DNA from: Bacteroidales bacterium UBA2295
GTDB lineage: Bacteria; Bacteroidota; Bacteroidia; Bacteroidales; Tenuifilaceae
Direction: 5' to 3'
Assembly: GCA_002345825.1 (NCBI GenBank)
Contig: DDWD01000187.1
Location: forward strand, 1 to 31,369
DNA length: 31,369 nucleotides
In this document: positions 13,631 through 22,036 of the stretch, piece by piece
Layout of the letters: each line of letters begins with the position of its first letter
Numbering within the stretch: the first letter of the stretch is position 1
Made by a program: the position numbers and the translations under genes
The notes under the pieces: model-generated
Databases searched by the model: none
What the model was told of the DNA's origin: nothing
Seen by the model: only the letters and a program-made list of their open reading frames with translations

Positions 13631-15751
13631 CTAGTTATTCTGCTGAATAAAGCTAATAGCTACTCCACCTCCAGGAGCAAGGGACAAATTTAGCTCACTC
13701 TCGCTATCAACAACCAAGCTATCAATCTTATAACTTGTAGGGTTGTTGTCCCAATGCGCATCGTCTCCATCTGCATAAATAGTAGCCTTATACTTTACAT
13801 TTGGTTTAAGAAAATCTGTACTAATTGTAATATCACGCGACTCCTCATTGGTTATGCTACCCACAAACCACCGTTCTGAATTACGCTCTTGCCTTGCGAT
13901 GGTTACGTATTGGCCAACCTCACCGTTTAGCACAATAGATTTCTCCCAATCGACTCCAACATCACGAATAAACTGAAAGGCCGGATGTCCATCGTAGTGC
14001 TCGGGTAAATCGGCAGCCATTTGCAATGGGCTATAAATTACAACGTAAAGAGCCAATTGCTGGGCAAGGGTTGTGTTAATTTGATTATCTGGTCGATATG
14101 GATCCATTTTAATATTGAAGATACCTGGGGTAAAATCGATTGGCCCAGCAAGCATTCGGGTAAAAGCAACTGTGGGCAGGTGACTTGGTGGATTTCCACC
14201 ATCGGTTGCCCAAGCATTAAATTCTTGCCCTCTCAGCCCCTCTCTACTCACATCGTTGGGGTAAGTTCGTCGCAGTCCTGTTGCCTTAATGGGCTCATGG
14301 CTATTCACAGCCACCTTATAATTGGCAGCAGTTTGTAATACATTCATATAATGGTTAACCATCCACTGGCCATGGTGATATTCTCCTTTTGGAATTATGG
14401 TGCCAACATACCCCGTTTTAACCATATCCATACCGTGATGTTGCATAAAAGCATATGCTGTATCGAGCTGCTGCTCGTAGGTTGTTACCGCTGCGGATGT
14501 TTCATGGTGCATAATTAGCCTAACACCCTTGGTCTTGGCATAGTAAACAAGTTCATCCACATTATAATCGGGATATGGAGTAACAAAATCAAAAATTCCC
14601 TCACGATCATCTGTTCCAATCCAGTATTCCCAACCAGTGTTCCACCCCTCAACCAGCACGGCACCAATACCATTTGCTGCTGCAAAGTCGATATAACGCT
14701 TGGTATTCTCTGTCGTTGCACCGTGCTTCCCATGGGGTTTTGCCCCAATGTACGTGCTCATATCCTGCGTTGCGGCGTAGTCCCAAGTAGATTTTCCCAG
14801 GTGCATCTCCCACCAAATACCCACATACTTTGTTGGCTTAATCCACGAAACATCACCCAACTTATTGGGCTCATTAAGATTTACAATCAATTTCGATTCT
14901 ATTAGATCTCCAGCCTTCTCGGCAATTTGAATGGTTCGCCAAGGGGTACTAAATGGGGTGCTAACCTTCACCTTATGCTTATGGTTTTCGCTGCCAACCA
15001 AATTACTTCGCATCGACATGTTATCGGTGTCTATTTCAAGGGTTAATCCTGAGTAGTTAACCAGCGCAGCCTCGTGAAAACTCAGGTATAACCCCTCGTT
15101 GGTTTTCATGGTTACTGGTGTATTCACTGCATTTACAGGAATATAAGTTTGCGCTAAATTTGGATGATTACGTTTACTTAGGGCATCAATCTCGCTGAAA
15201 AGCGATTTATTATAGAGATGCTCATAGATATCCCAATCGCCCGGTATCCACCAGCAAGTATGATCGCCTGTTAGGTTGAATTGGGTTTTCTCATCGGCAA
15301 TAAGAACCTCATCCATCGCATCCTGTTTGGGAAATGAGTACCTAAACCCTACACCATCATTATAAACTCTAAAAGCAATGCTGAAGAACCGTTGAGTTTC
15401 CGACTCCTCCTGCAAAACAACATCAAGCTCATTATAAGTATTATTGACCAACCGTTGCTCGCCCCAGGGCATCTCCCACTTTTCCGACTGTGCCTTCTTT
15501 GAAGTACGAACAATTCGCAAATTCTTACCAATTGGAGGCAAGTTGGTAAATTCAAATCCCAGATAAGATGTATCGATTACCGATTGGCCTTTGTGATAAA
15601 TTGTGTAGGCAGCCTGTCCATCGTTGTCAATAAAAAACTGCACCTCAATATTCTCATCTGGCGACAGAACTTTTGCGCTATGGGTTGTACTGCAAGCAGA
15701 AACTATCAGCATTGCAGCGCTAAGGGTTAAAAGGCAACTGAATATTCTCAT
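13631..15751 (-). CDS. GH97 SusB-type inverting alpha-glucosidase, lipoprotein
   Basis: 706 residues. A signal peptide ends in a lipobox (VSAC, C20), so it is lipid-anchored. The residues after Cys (STTHSAK) lack the acidic surface-export signal of Bacteroidota, so a periplasm-facing location is likely. The order is N-terminal beta-sandwich, GH97 TIM barrel (about 290-580) and C-terminal beta domain. From memory, catalytic and calcium-site glutamates of SusB are E439, E508, E526 and E532. Here E417 (MHHETSA), E486 (NSHEP), E504 (SREG) and E510 (RGQEF) keep exactly the same spacing of 69, 18 and 6 residues. The retaining-type nucleophile motif (VKxDF) reads VKTGY here. Both points favour the inverting alpha-glucosidase group. 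No SusC/D is nearby; the GH5 gene follows after 122 nt. Confidence 0.93.
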   Translation of the reverse strand: MRIFSCLLTLSAAMLIVSACSTTHSAKVLSPDENIEVQFFIDNDGQAAYTIYHKGQSVIDTSYLGFEFTNLPPIGKNLRIVRTSKKAQSEKWEMPWGEQRLVNNTYNELDVVLQEESETQRFFSIAFRVYNDGVGFRYSFPKQDAMDEVLIADEKTQFNLTGDHTCWWIPGDWDIYEHLYNKSLFSEIDALSKRNHPNLAQTYIPVNAVNTPVTMKTNEGLYLSFHEAALVNYSGLTLEIDTDNMSMRSNLVGSENHKHKVKVSTPFSTPWRTIQIAEKAGDLIESKLIVNLNEPNKLGDVSWIKPTKYVGIWWEMHLGKSTWDYAATQDMSTYIGAKPHGKHGATTENTKRYIDFAAANGIGAVLVEGWNTGWEYWIGTDDREGIFDFVTPYPDYNVDELVYYAKTKGVRLIMHHETSAAVTTYEQQLDTAYAFMQHHGMDMVKTGYVGTIIPKGEYHHGQWMVNHYMNVLQTAANYKVAVNSHEPIKATGLRRTYPNDVSREGLRGQEFNAWATDGGNPPSHLPTVAFTRMLAGPIDFTPGIFNIKMDPYRPDNQINTTLAQQLALYVVIYSPLQMAADLPEHYDGHPAFQFIRDVGVDWEKSIVLNGEVGQYVTIARQERNSERWFVGSITNEESRDITISTDFLKPNVKYKATIYADGDDAHWDNNPTSYKIDSLVVDSESELNLSLAPGGGVAISFIQQNN

Positions 15752-15820
15752 GGTATTTGATTTAAAAATTAAGTTTACAATTTACAAAATGCTAGGGTAC
15801 CAAGTACACAAGAAGAATAA

Positions 15821-15850
15821 AAAAAAGCGTAGTGAACCTACGCTTTTTAA
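15821..15850. terminator. Intrinsic terminator of the nqr operon
   Basis: Stem AAAAAGCGTAG (15822-15832) / CTACGCTTTTT (15838-15848), 5-nt loop, 18 nt beyond the nqrF stop codon. A and T runs on both sides make it usable on either strand. It separates the nqr operon from the GH97 gene. Confidence 0.88.
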
Positions 15851-15867
15851 ATATTGTAAAGGAATAA

Positions 15868-17127
15868 CTAGCTTCCAAAGTCATCAAATGCAACCATTTC
15901 GTCGGGTACACCCAAATCGTAAAGCATTTTAAATACTGCATCGTTCATCATTGGCGGGCCACAGAGGTAGTATTCAACATCCTCGGGTGCATCATGATTG
16001 GAGAGATACTTATCGAGAATTACTTGATGAATAAAACCAGTAGGCCCATCCCAGTTATCCTCAGGCTTTGGCTCAGATAAAGCAATATGGAACGTGAAGT
16101 TTGGAAACTCCTTCTCTATCTCCCGAAAATATTCTTCGTAGAAAATCTCTCGGCGCGACCTTGCTCCATACCAGTAAGTAGCTTTCCTTCCAGTTTTAAC
16201 AGTGTTGAACAAATGAAAAATATGCGAGCGCATTGGCGCCATACCTGCACCACCACCAATAAACATCATTTCGTTATCGGTATCTTTTATGAAGAATTCA
16301 CCGTAAGGGCCGCTAATGGACACCTTATCGCCAGGTTTACGCGAGAAAATAAAGCTCGAACAAACACCCGGATTCACATTCATGAAAGCGTTTTTCGACC
16401 TATCCCAAGGTGGTGTAGCTATTCTAATGTTTAGCATGATGATATTGTCCTCGGCAGGATGATTGGCCATAGAGTAAGCCCTATAGGTCTCCTCGGTGTT
16501 TTTCATCTTCAGATCCCACATGTTGAACTTATCCCACTCATCGCGAAACTCAGGTTCCACATCGATATCCTTGGCAAAATCTACCTCAATTTTAGGTACA
16601 TCTATTTGTATGTAACCACCAGAACGAAAATCGAGCTTCTCGCCTTCGGGCAGCTTCACTACAAACTCTTTAATAAAAGTTGCCACGTTGCGGTTCGAAA
16701 CCACCTCGCACTCCCACTTCTTAATGCCCATCACCTCCTCGGGCACTTTAATTTTTATGTCCTCGCGAATTTTTACCTGACAACCCAATCGCCAGTTATC
16801 CATCTGCTGGCGACGGGTAAAATACCCTACCTCGGTGGGTAGAATTGATCCACCACCCTCGGTAACCTGGCACTTACACATTGCACATGTACCACCTCCG
16901 CCACAGGCCGAGGGTAAAAAAATGCCGTTATTGCTTAAAGTTGAAAGCACAGTGCCACCCGGCTCCACCTGTATCTCCTTCTCATCGTTGATGGTTAGGG
17001 TAACCTCACCCTGTGGGGTAAGCTTTTTCTTGGCATAAAGCAGCACAGCCACAAGCAGGCTAATAACCAGCAAGAAAACCGCTATTGCCGAAATAATTAT
17101 GACAAAGTTTGATGTTAAAAGTATCAT
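15868..17127 (-). CDS. nqrF: Na+-NQR subunit F (NADH dehydrogenase, FAD/2Fe-2S)
   Basis: NADH-oxidising entry subunit of the sodium-pumping NADH:quinone oxidoreductase, 419 residues. One N-terminal membrane helix (about 7-31) anchors a cytoplasmic 2Fe-2S ferredoxin domain with C75, C81, C84 and C116 (CGGGGTCAMC). A ferredoxin-reductase type FAD domain follows (RAYSMANH at 216-223), then an NAD-binding domain (GGGAGMAPM at 291-299; CGPPMMN at 389-395). It is the last gene of the operon, 17 nt after nqrE, and is closed by the terminator at 15821-15850. All redox motifs are intact. Confidence 0.97.
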   Translation of the reverse strand: MILLTSNFVIIISAIAVFLLVISLLVAVLLYAKKKLTPQGEVTLTINDEKEIQVEPGGTVLSTLSNNGIFLPSACGGGGTCAMCKCQVTEGGGSILPTEVGYFTRRQQMDNWRLGCQVKIREDIKIKVPEEVMGIKKWECEVVSNRNVATFIKEFVVKLPEGEKLDFRSGGYIQIDVPKIEVDFAKDIDVEPEFRDEWDKFNMWDLKMKNTEETYRAYSMANHPAEDNIIMLNIRIATPPWDRSKNAFMNVNPGVCSSFIFSRKPGDKVSISGPYGEFFIKDTDNEMMFIGGGAGMAPMRSHIFHLFNTVKTGRKATYWYGARSRREIFYEEYFREIEKEFPNFTFHIALSEPKPEDNWDGPTGFIHQVILDKYLSNHDAPEDVEYYLCGPPMMNDAVFKMLYDLGVPDEMVAFDDFGS

Positions 17128-17144
17128 AATGAATAGATTTCAAT

Positions 17145-17762
17145 TTATAACTTAATCCCCATAAAGGTCATAAATGCGATACCCATAAGGCCTGTTAAAA
17201 TGAAGGTAATGCCAAGCCCTCTAAGAGGTGCTGGTACGTTTGAGTACTTCAACTTTTCACGAATGGCTGCTATACCTACAATGGCAAGGAACCAGCCCAC
17301 GCCTGAACCTAACCCAAAAACTGTAGCTTCGCCAATATTGGCATACTCGCGCTCCTGCATAAAAAGCGATCCACCAAGAATGGCACAGTTTACAGCTATA
17401 AGGGGAAGAAAGATACCCAGCGAGCTGTACAGAGCAGGCGAAAATTTTTCGATAATCATTTCAACCAGCTGCACCATCGATGCAATTACCGCAATAAACA
17501 TTATAAATGACAGAAAACTTAAATCCATACCAGCTAGCGATGGGCTTAGCCAACTTAGTGCTCCGGGGCTTAGCAAGTAATTATTGATTAGGTAGTTTAC
17601 AGGAACGGTAATACCCAACACAAAGATAACAGCCAGGCCAAGACCAGTAGAAGTTTTCACAGTTTTCGATACTGCCAGGTAAGAGCACATCCCCAGGAAG
17701 TATGCGAATATCATGTTGTCAACAAAAATTGACTTAACGAATATACTTAGTAAGTTTTCCAT
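17145..17762 (-). CDS. nqrE: Na+-NQR subunit E
   Basis: Integral membrane subunit of 205 residues with about six helices. The start is the ATG at 17762 (MENLLSIFVKSIF), which matches the usual NqrE N-terminus; the open frame extends back to a TTG at 17780 that abuts the nqrD stop codon and is unlikely to be used. The conserved cysteines C26 (FLGMCSYLAVSK) and C126 (AVNCAILGG) are present; with the NqrD cysteines they hold the intramembrane iron centre. Gaps of 18 nt to nqrD and 17 nt to nqrF show tight operon packing. Confidence 0.96.
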   Translation of the reverse strand: MENLLSIFVKSIFVDNMIFAYFLGMCSYLAVSKTVKTSTGLGLAVIFVLGITVPVNYLINNYLLSPGALSWLSPSLAGMDLSFLSFIMFIAVIASMVQLVEMIIEKFSPALYSSLGIFLPLIAVNCAILGGSLFMQEREYANIGEATVFGLGSGVGWFLAIVGIAAIREKLKYSNVPAPLRGLGITFILTGLMGIAFMTFMGIKL

Positions 17763-17780
17763 ATCCAGAAGTATTTCCAA

Positions 17781-18443
17781 TTATTCGTTTTCGATTAGTT
17801 CACGAGTTCGGCTTCGCTGAATCCAGATTATAATACCTACAATAATAAGCGCCATAGGAGGTAAAATAAACAAACCATTGTTCTCGTAGAAGCCTCCGTT
17901 GCTAATGTAGATAGATTCTGGTATTACCCGGTAACCCCAAAGGGTTCCCGAACCCAGTAACTCGCGAAAAAAACCTACAATTACAAGGATAATTCCGTAG
18001 CCAATACCATTACCTATTCCATCGAGAGCCGATGCCCAGGGCTTATTTCCAAGAGCAAATGCCTCGAGTCTCCCCATAATGATACAGTTGGTAATGATAA
18101 GCCCCACGAACACCGAGAGCTGCTTGCTCACATCGTATGCAAATGCTTTTAGTATTTCATCAACGAGAATAACCAGTGATGCGATAATCACGAGCTGCAC
18201 AATAATCCTAATCCGTGAGGGAATGGTATTCCTGAGTAGGGATGTAATTACATTGGCAAGGGTTAGCACGGCAATCACAGAGATTGACATGACAACCGAA
18301 GGTTCCAGCTTAACCGTTACCGCAAGCGCCGAGCAAATACCCAGTACAAGCACGGTAATGGGATTATTCTTATTTATTGGATCCGTTATCAGCTTTAGGT
18401 TCTTAGCCGAAAATAAAGGTTCACTATCAATCTTCACGCTCAT
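17781..18443 (-). CDS. nqrD: Na+-NQR subunit D
   Basis: Integral membrane subunit of 220 residues with about six helices, homologous to NqrE in inverted topology. Conserved cysteines C37 (LGICSALAVT) and C120 (ITNCIIMGRLEA) fit the shared intramembrane iron site. The start codon lies inside the end of nqrC (17-nt overlap, 18427-18443), which suggests translational coupling. Neighbouring nqrC and nqrE confirm NQR rather than the related Rnf complex. Confidence 0.96.
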   Translation of the reverse strand: MSVKIDSEPLFSAKNLKLITDPINKNNPITVLVLGICSALAVTVKLEPSVVMSISVIAVLTLANVITSLLRNTIPSRIRIIVQLVIIASLVILVDEILKAFAYDVSKQLSVFVGLIITNCIIMGRLEAFALGNKPWASALDGIGNGIGYGIILVIVGFFRELLGSGTLWGYRVIPESIYISNGGFYENNGLFILPPMALIIVGIIIWIQRSRTRELIENE

Positions 18444-19170
18444 TGCTTTGTGTTTTTGATTTTATAAAAAATTCTTTATAGCCCATAAGGCACTCTCTTA
18501 TCATCTCTTCGAGCCCTTGGCTTGTAATAGTGCCTCCAGATACGGCATCTACCCCATGAGGGTTTGATGGTTGAGCGCCACCCTTAACAACCGAGATGGA
18601 AACCAACTTGGACCCATTAAAAATTTGTTTGCCTTTAAACTGGCTCTGAAATTCTTCATTAGCAATCTCGGCACCCAAACCGGGGGTCTCCGATTTGTGT
18701 GCAAACGAGGCACCGTATACCGTATTGTAATCGTCGTTAAGGGATATGTATCCCCATATTGGGCCCCAAAGTCCTCGTCCCAGTAGGGGAAGTATATACT
18801 TTATTGAACCATCATCGAGCTTGGCAACGTAAACAGGTAAATTCTGTTCAGCTGCTGGTTTTGCAAACTCAACTTTTAGATCAACGGTAAAAGGATCAAC
18901 TCCCGTTACTTTATCACCCGCACGATTGACAACCAATTGCTCAACAATTACTTGATTAAACTCTTTTCCAACGTACTCGTGCTTACTAGCAGCAGTGGCT
19001 AACTCGCTGGCCTTACCAACCGATTTAAGAATATCGAGCCTTTTCTCGGTTTCAACATTTTTTTCCTGGAATGGTCGCAATGCTGTGGAAGCGAGAGAAA
19101 GTAGCGCTGCCACAATAATAACCATCACCGACGAATACATAAATATGTATAGATTACTTTGTTTCTTCAT
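18427..19170 (-). CDS. nqrC: Na+-NQR subunit C (covalent FMN)
   Basis: 247-residue subunit with one N-terminal membrane helix (about 8-30) and a periplasmic FMN-binding domain. The flavinylation motif is SGGTITS (211-217), with T216 as the expected site of the phosphoester-linked FMN; the more familiar form is SGATxTS, so the third position is Gly instead of Ala. Upstream ETPGLGAEI (161-169) is the other conserved FMN-domain segment. FMN attachment needs an ApbE flavin transferase, which is not in this window. It lies 12 nt after nqrB and overlaps nqrD. Confidence 0.96.
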   Translation of the reverse strand: MKKQSNLYIFMYSSVMVIIVAALLSLASTALRPFQEKNVETEKRLDILKSVGKASELATAASKHEYVGKEFNQVIVEQLVVNRAGDKVTGVDPFTVDLKVEFAKPAAEQNLPVYVAKLDDGSIKYILPLLGRGLWGPIWGYISLNDDYNTVYGASFAHKSETPGLGAEIANEEFQSQFKGKQIFNGSKLVSISVVKGGAQPSNPHGVDAVSGGTITSQGLEEMIRECLMGYKEFFIKSKTQSNERED

Positions 19171-19182
19171 GGTTATGGCATT

Positions 19183-20352
19183 TTAGCTGATTTGAGCAGC
19201 TGCTGCTGCACGTTTCTTTCGTTTTTTAATGTTGCCCTCAATCACGTAGTGATCAATCAATGGTGCAAATGCATTCATCAGAAGTATGGATAGCATCATT
19301 CCTTCGGGGTAAGCGGGGTTAAACACCCTAACCAGAACCGCCAAAACACCGATTAGGAACCCATAAATCCATTTGCCCTTTTCGGTTTGTGATGCGGACA
19401 CCGGATCGGTTGCCATAAATACTGCGCCAAATGCAAAACCACCCATAATTAGATGGTGCCAAGCGGGTACCTCCATGAATGGATTTATGGCGAATGCGTT
19501 AAACACAAAGCCCATGGCCAATCCGCCCGCCACGGTTGATACCATAATCTTCCAACTTCCTATTCCGGCAACAATAAGCACAACGGCTCCCAGCAAAATT
19601 GCCAGTGTAGATGTTTCGCCAATGGAGCCAGGGATAATCCCCAGAAACATATCCATAGCCGAAGGGATTTTATCGAGCTCGTAGGCTGCTGCGTTGGCCA
19701 GTGGGGTTGCTCCAGAAAAGCCATCGACTATACCCTCGCCCTTTGTTAAACCCGATACCCAAACGGTATCACCGCTCATATGCGATGGGTAAGCAAAGAA
19801 CAGAAAGGCCCTAGCCAGCAATGCAGGGTTAAAAACATTCATCCCAGTGCCACCAAAAACCTCTTTGCCAATAACAACAGCAAAGGCTGTAGCCAAAGCT
19901 ACCATCCATAAAGGAATATCAACTGGCACAATAAGGGGTATTAGCATACCGGTTACAAGAAATCCCTCATTCACATCATGCTTTCTAACCTGTGCAAATC
20001 CAAACTCGATGGATAACCCAACCACGTACGAAACTACTATTATGGGGAGTACTTTTATTAAGCCATATATTACCATTGGCCAAAAAGCAATTTCACTTCC
20101 AGTGGCCAAAGCGTTTTGGTAACCCACATTCCAAATCCCAAATAGCAATGCGGGAGCAAGCGCCATAACCACAATTATCATAGTACGCTTCATATCGATA
20201 TGATCGCGAATATGACTACCCTTTTGCGTCACCTTATTGGGCACAAAGAGCAGGGTTTCGAATGCATCGAAGGTGGAGTGAAAAGCCTCCAACTTACCTC
20301 CCTTCTCGAAATTTGGTTTAATCTTATCAATTAAATTGCGTAGTGCTTTCAT
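19183..20352 (-). CDS. nqrB: Na+-NQR subunit B (covalent FMN, Na+ channel subunit)
   Basis: 389-residue multi-helix membrane subunit, the largest of the pump and thought to carry the sodium path. The FMN attachment motif SGAT is at 213-216 (VDGFSGATPLANAA), with T216 as acceptor. GKEVFGGTGMNVFNPALLARAF and MATDPVSAS match conserved NqrB loops. The N-terminal cytoplasmic arm (about 1-53) is usual for the family. It follows nqrA by 55 nt and precedes nqrC by 12 nt. Confidence 0.96.
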   Translation of the reverse strand: MKALRNLIDKIKPNFEKGGKLEAFHSTFDAFETLLFVPNKVTQKGSHIRDHIDMKRTMIIVVMALAPALLFGIWNVGYQNALATGSEIAFWPMVIYGLIKVLPIIVVSYVVGLSIEFGFAQVRKHDVNEGFLVTGMLIPLIVPVDIPLWMVALATAFAVVIGKEVFGGTGMNVFNPALLARAFLFFAYPSHMSGDTVWVSGLTKGEGIVDGFSGATPLANAAAYELDKIPSAMDMFLGIIPGSIGETSTLAILLGAVVLIVAGIGSWKIMVSTVAGGLAMGFVFNAFAINPFMEVPAWHHLIMGGFAFGAVFMATDPVSASQTEKGKWIYGFLIGVLAVLVRVFNPAYPEGMMLSILLMNAFAPLIDHYVIEGNIKKRKKRAAAAAQIS

Positions 20353-20407
20353 TATTCGGTATTTATGTATGCATATTATTTAATAAATACTATTATGTTG
20401 ATTGAAA

Positions 20408-21766
20408 TTAACCCAACTCTTTGATCATAAGATCAAGACCTTCGCGAATAATCTCCTGAACATTGGTTTTGGATGTACAAATGTACTCACAAAGAGCAAA
20501 ATCCTCTTCTGCAACCTCATAAATACCAAGGTTTTCCATCTTATCAATATCCTTGGCAAGAATTGCTTTTATAAGATGAACTGGGAAAATATCCATAGGA
20601 AGAACCTTCTCGTACTGGCCTGTAACCACATAGGCTCGTTCGCCACCGTGCAGGTTGGTATCCAAAGCATACTTTCGACCGGGGAAAAGGTTCGAAAGGA
20701 AGCTGGACGAGAAGCTATACTTTTTGAAACCGGGTTGTGCCCATCCCATAAACTCGTGATAGTCACCCTCGGGGATAACGGTTACCATATTATCGTAAAA
20801 GCCCAAGAAACCATCAGCAGATATTTTTGTACCCGTAAGCACATTTCCACTAATGAATCTAAGTTCCTCGGGCGATTTGGTAATATTACCAGCAACTATG
20901 TTGGAGATGCTTGCCCCAGTTTTTAGAATGAAGTATCGAGGTTTCAACACTTCGGAACCGGCCAATGCAATTACTTTGGTTGCATCGTAAATACCACGTA
21001 GGAACAGTCTTCCAATTATTATAACATCTAAAGGATTTACTGTCCAAACAATATCGCCTTTGTTGATAGGGTTTATGTGATGTATTTGAATGCCCACATT
21101 ACCGGCAGGGTGTGGTCCCGCGAAGTAGTTAAAGTTAACGCCTTTTACCTTTGTGTAAACATTGCTAGGTGGATACTCGGCATTTAAATTTAGATTCACC
21201 TTTCCCTCGGCAAGCCTATTGAGAGCATCAATACCCGCCTGGAACGATTCGGCCTCGTCCTTAACAGCAAAATCTAAATCGGGCGACAATGGTGCAGTAT
21301 CGAAACCCGAAATATAAATGGCTTTGGGCGAATCGTCGGGATTAGCAATAATTGAATATGGCCTTTGCTTAATAGTAGGCCATAAACCGGCTTTAAGCAT
21401 TTTACCAATCACCTCCTCGCGCGATAAATCTGCGGGGTTAGACCTACCAAACTCCTCGAAAACCTGAGGGTTATCAGCCTTAATTACAACCTCTAGGATT
21501 CGCCGACGCTCGCCACGCCGAATTAAATGCACCTCACCGCTTACAGGCGAAGTGAAAAGAATATCGGTGCGGTACTTATCGTAAAAAAGGGGTGTGCCAA
21601 CTTTAACCATATCGCCTTCGGCAACGCTAAGCTTTGGGGTAAGCCCATGAAAGTCGGTGGGTTTTACCGCATAGAACTCTGCCAATTCAGCTCTGGTAAA
21701 AACCTTCTCGGCCTCTCCTTTTAGCGGGATGTTCAAACCTTTACGTATTTTGAATACTTTTGGCAT
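20408..21766 (-). CDS. nqrA: Na+-NQR subunit A
   Basis: First gene of the operon. It encodes the 452-residue soluble cytoplasmic subunit, which binds quinone analogues and docks on NqrB. Diagnostic segments are the lipoyl-like N-terminal KTPLFYDKYR-type region (VGTPLFYDKYRTDILFTSPVSG), HPAGNVGIQIHHINP and GWAQPGFKKYSFSSSFLSN. There is no signal peptide or membrane helix. The presence of nqrA separates this complex from Rnf. A good Bacteroidota promoter lies just upstream at 21795-21824. Confidence 0.96.
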   Translation of the reverse strand: MPKVFKIRKGLNIPLKGEAEKVFTRAELAEFYAVKPTDFHGLTPKLSVAEGDMVKVGTPLFYDKYRTDILFTSPVSGEVHLIRRGERRRILEVVIKADNPQVFEEFGRSNPADLSREEVIGKMLKAGLWPTIKQRPYSIIANPDDSPKAIYISGFDTAPLSPDLDFAVKDEAESFQAGIDALNRLAEGKVNLNLNAEYPPSNVYTKVKGVNFNYFAGPHPAGNVGIQIHHINPINKGDIVWTVNPLDVIIIGRLFLRGIYDATKVIALAGSEVLKPRYFILKTGASISNIVAGNITKSPEELRFISGNVLTGTKISADGFLGFYDNMVTVIPEGDYHEFMGWAQPGFKKYSFSSSFLSNLFPGRKYALDTNLHGGERAYVVTGQYEKVLPMDIFPVHLIKAILAKDIDKMENLGIYEVAEEDFALCEYICTSKTNVQEIIREGLDLMIKELG

Positions 21767-21794
21767 GATTTAAAATTATTATGGATTTTGATAA

Positions 21795-21824
21795 CAAATT
21801 TAAAAAATTATTCAACGCTACAAA
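21795..21824 (-). promoter_or_regulatory. Sigma-A promoter of the nqr operon
   Basis: On the minus strand, TTTG (21821-21824), an 18-nt spacer and TAAATTTG (21795-21802) match the -33/-7 consensus TTTG ... TAnnTTTG of Bacteroidota. The leader to the nqrA ATG at 21766 would be about 22 nt. A second possible -7 box, TATATTTG, lies further upstream but with a poor -33 element. Confidence 0.65.
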
Positions 21825-22036
21825 ACATAAAAATTAAACCTACAAATATAACAATCAACATGTATTAATAAATGGGCGATCGTACAAATTATGCTTAAAA
21901 ACTCAACCCTGAGATTATTACGCATAGCTCTAACTACAGCTAAAAAAATAGCAATAGTATGGATATTTAGGCAATAAATACCTTACCAACAATTATTAAT
22001 TCCTATTTTCGTTATTCAATAAAAACAACCCTTGCA

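Noticed and set aside
10722..15751. Classical polysaccharide utilisation locus
   Set aside because: No SusC, SusD, hybrid two-component system or ECF/FecR regulator lies next to the two glycoside hydrolases.
16087..16842. Plus-strand open frames of 115 and 127 codons inside nqrF
   Set aside because: nqrF is fully conserved in the opposite strand with all cofactor motifs, so these are antisense shadows.
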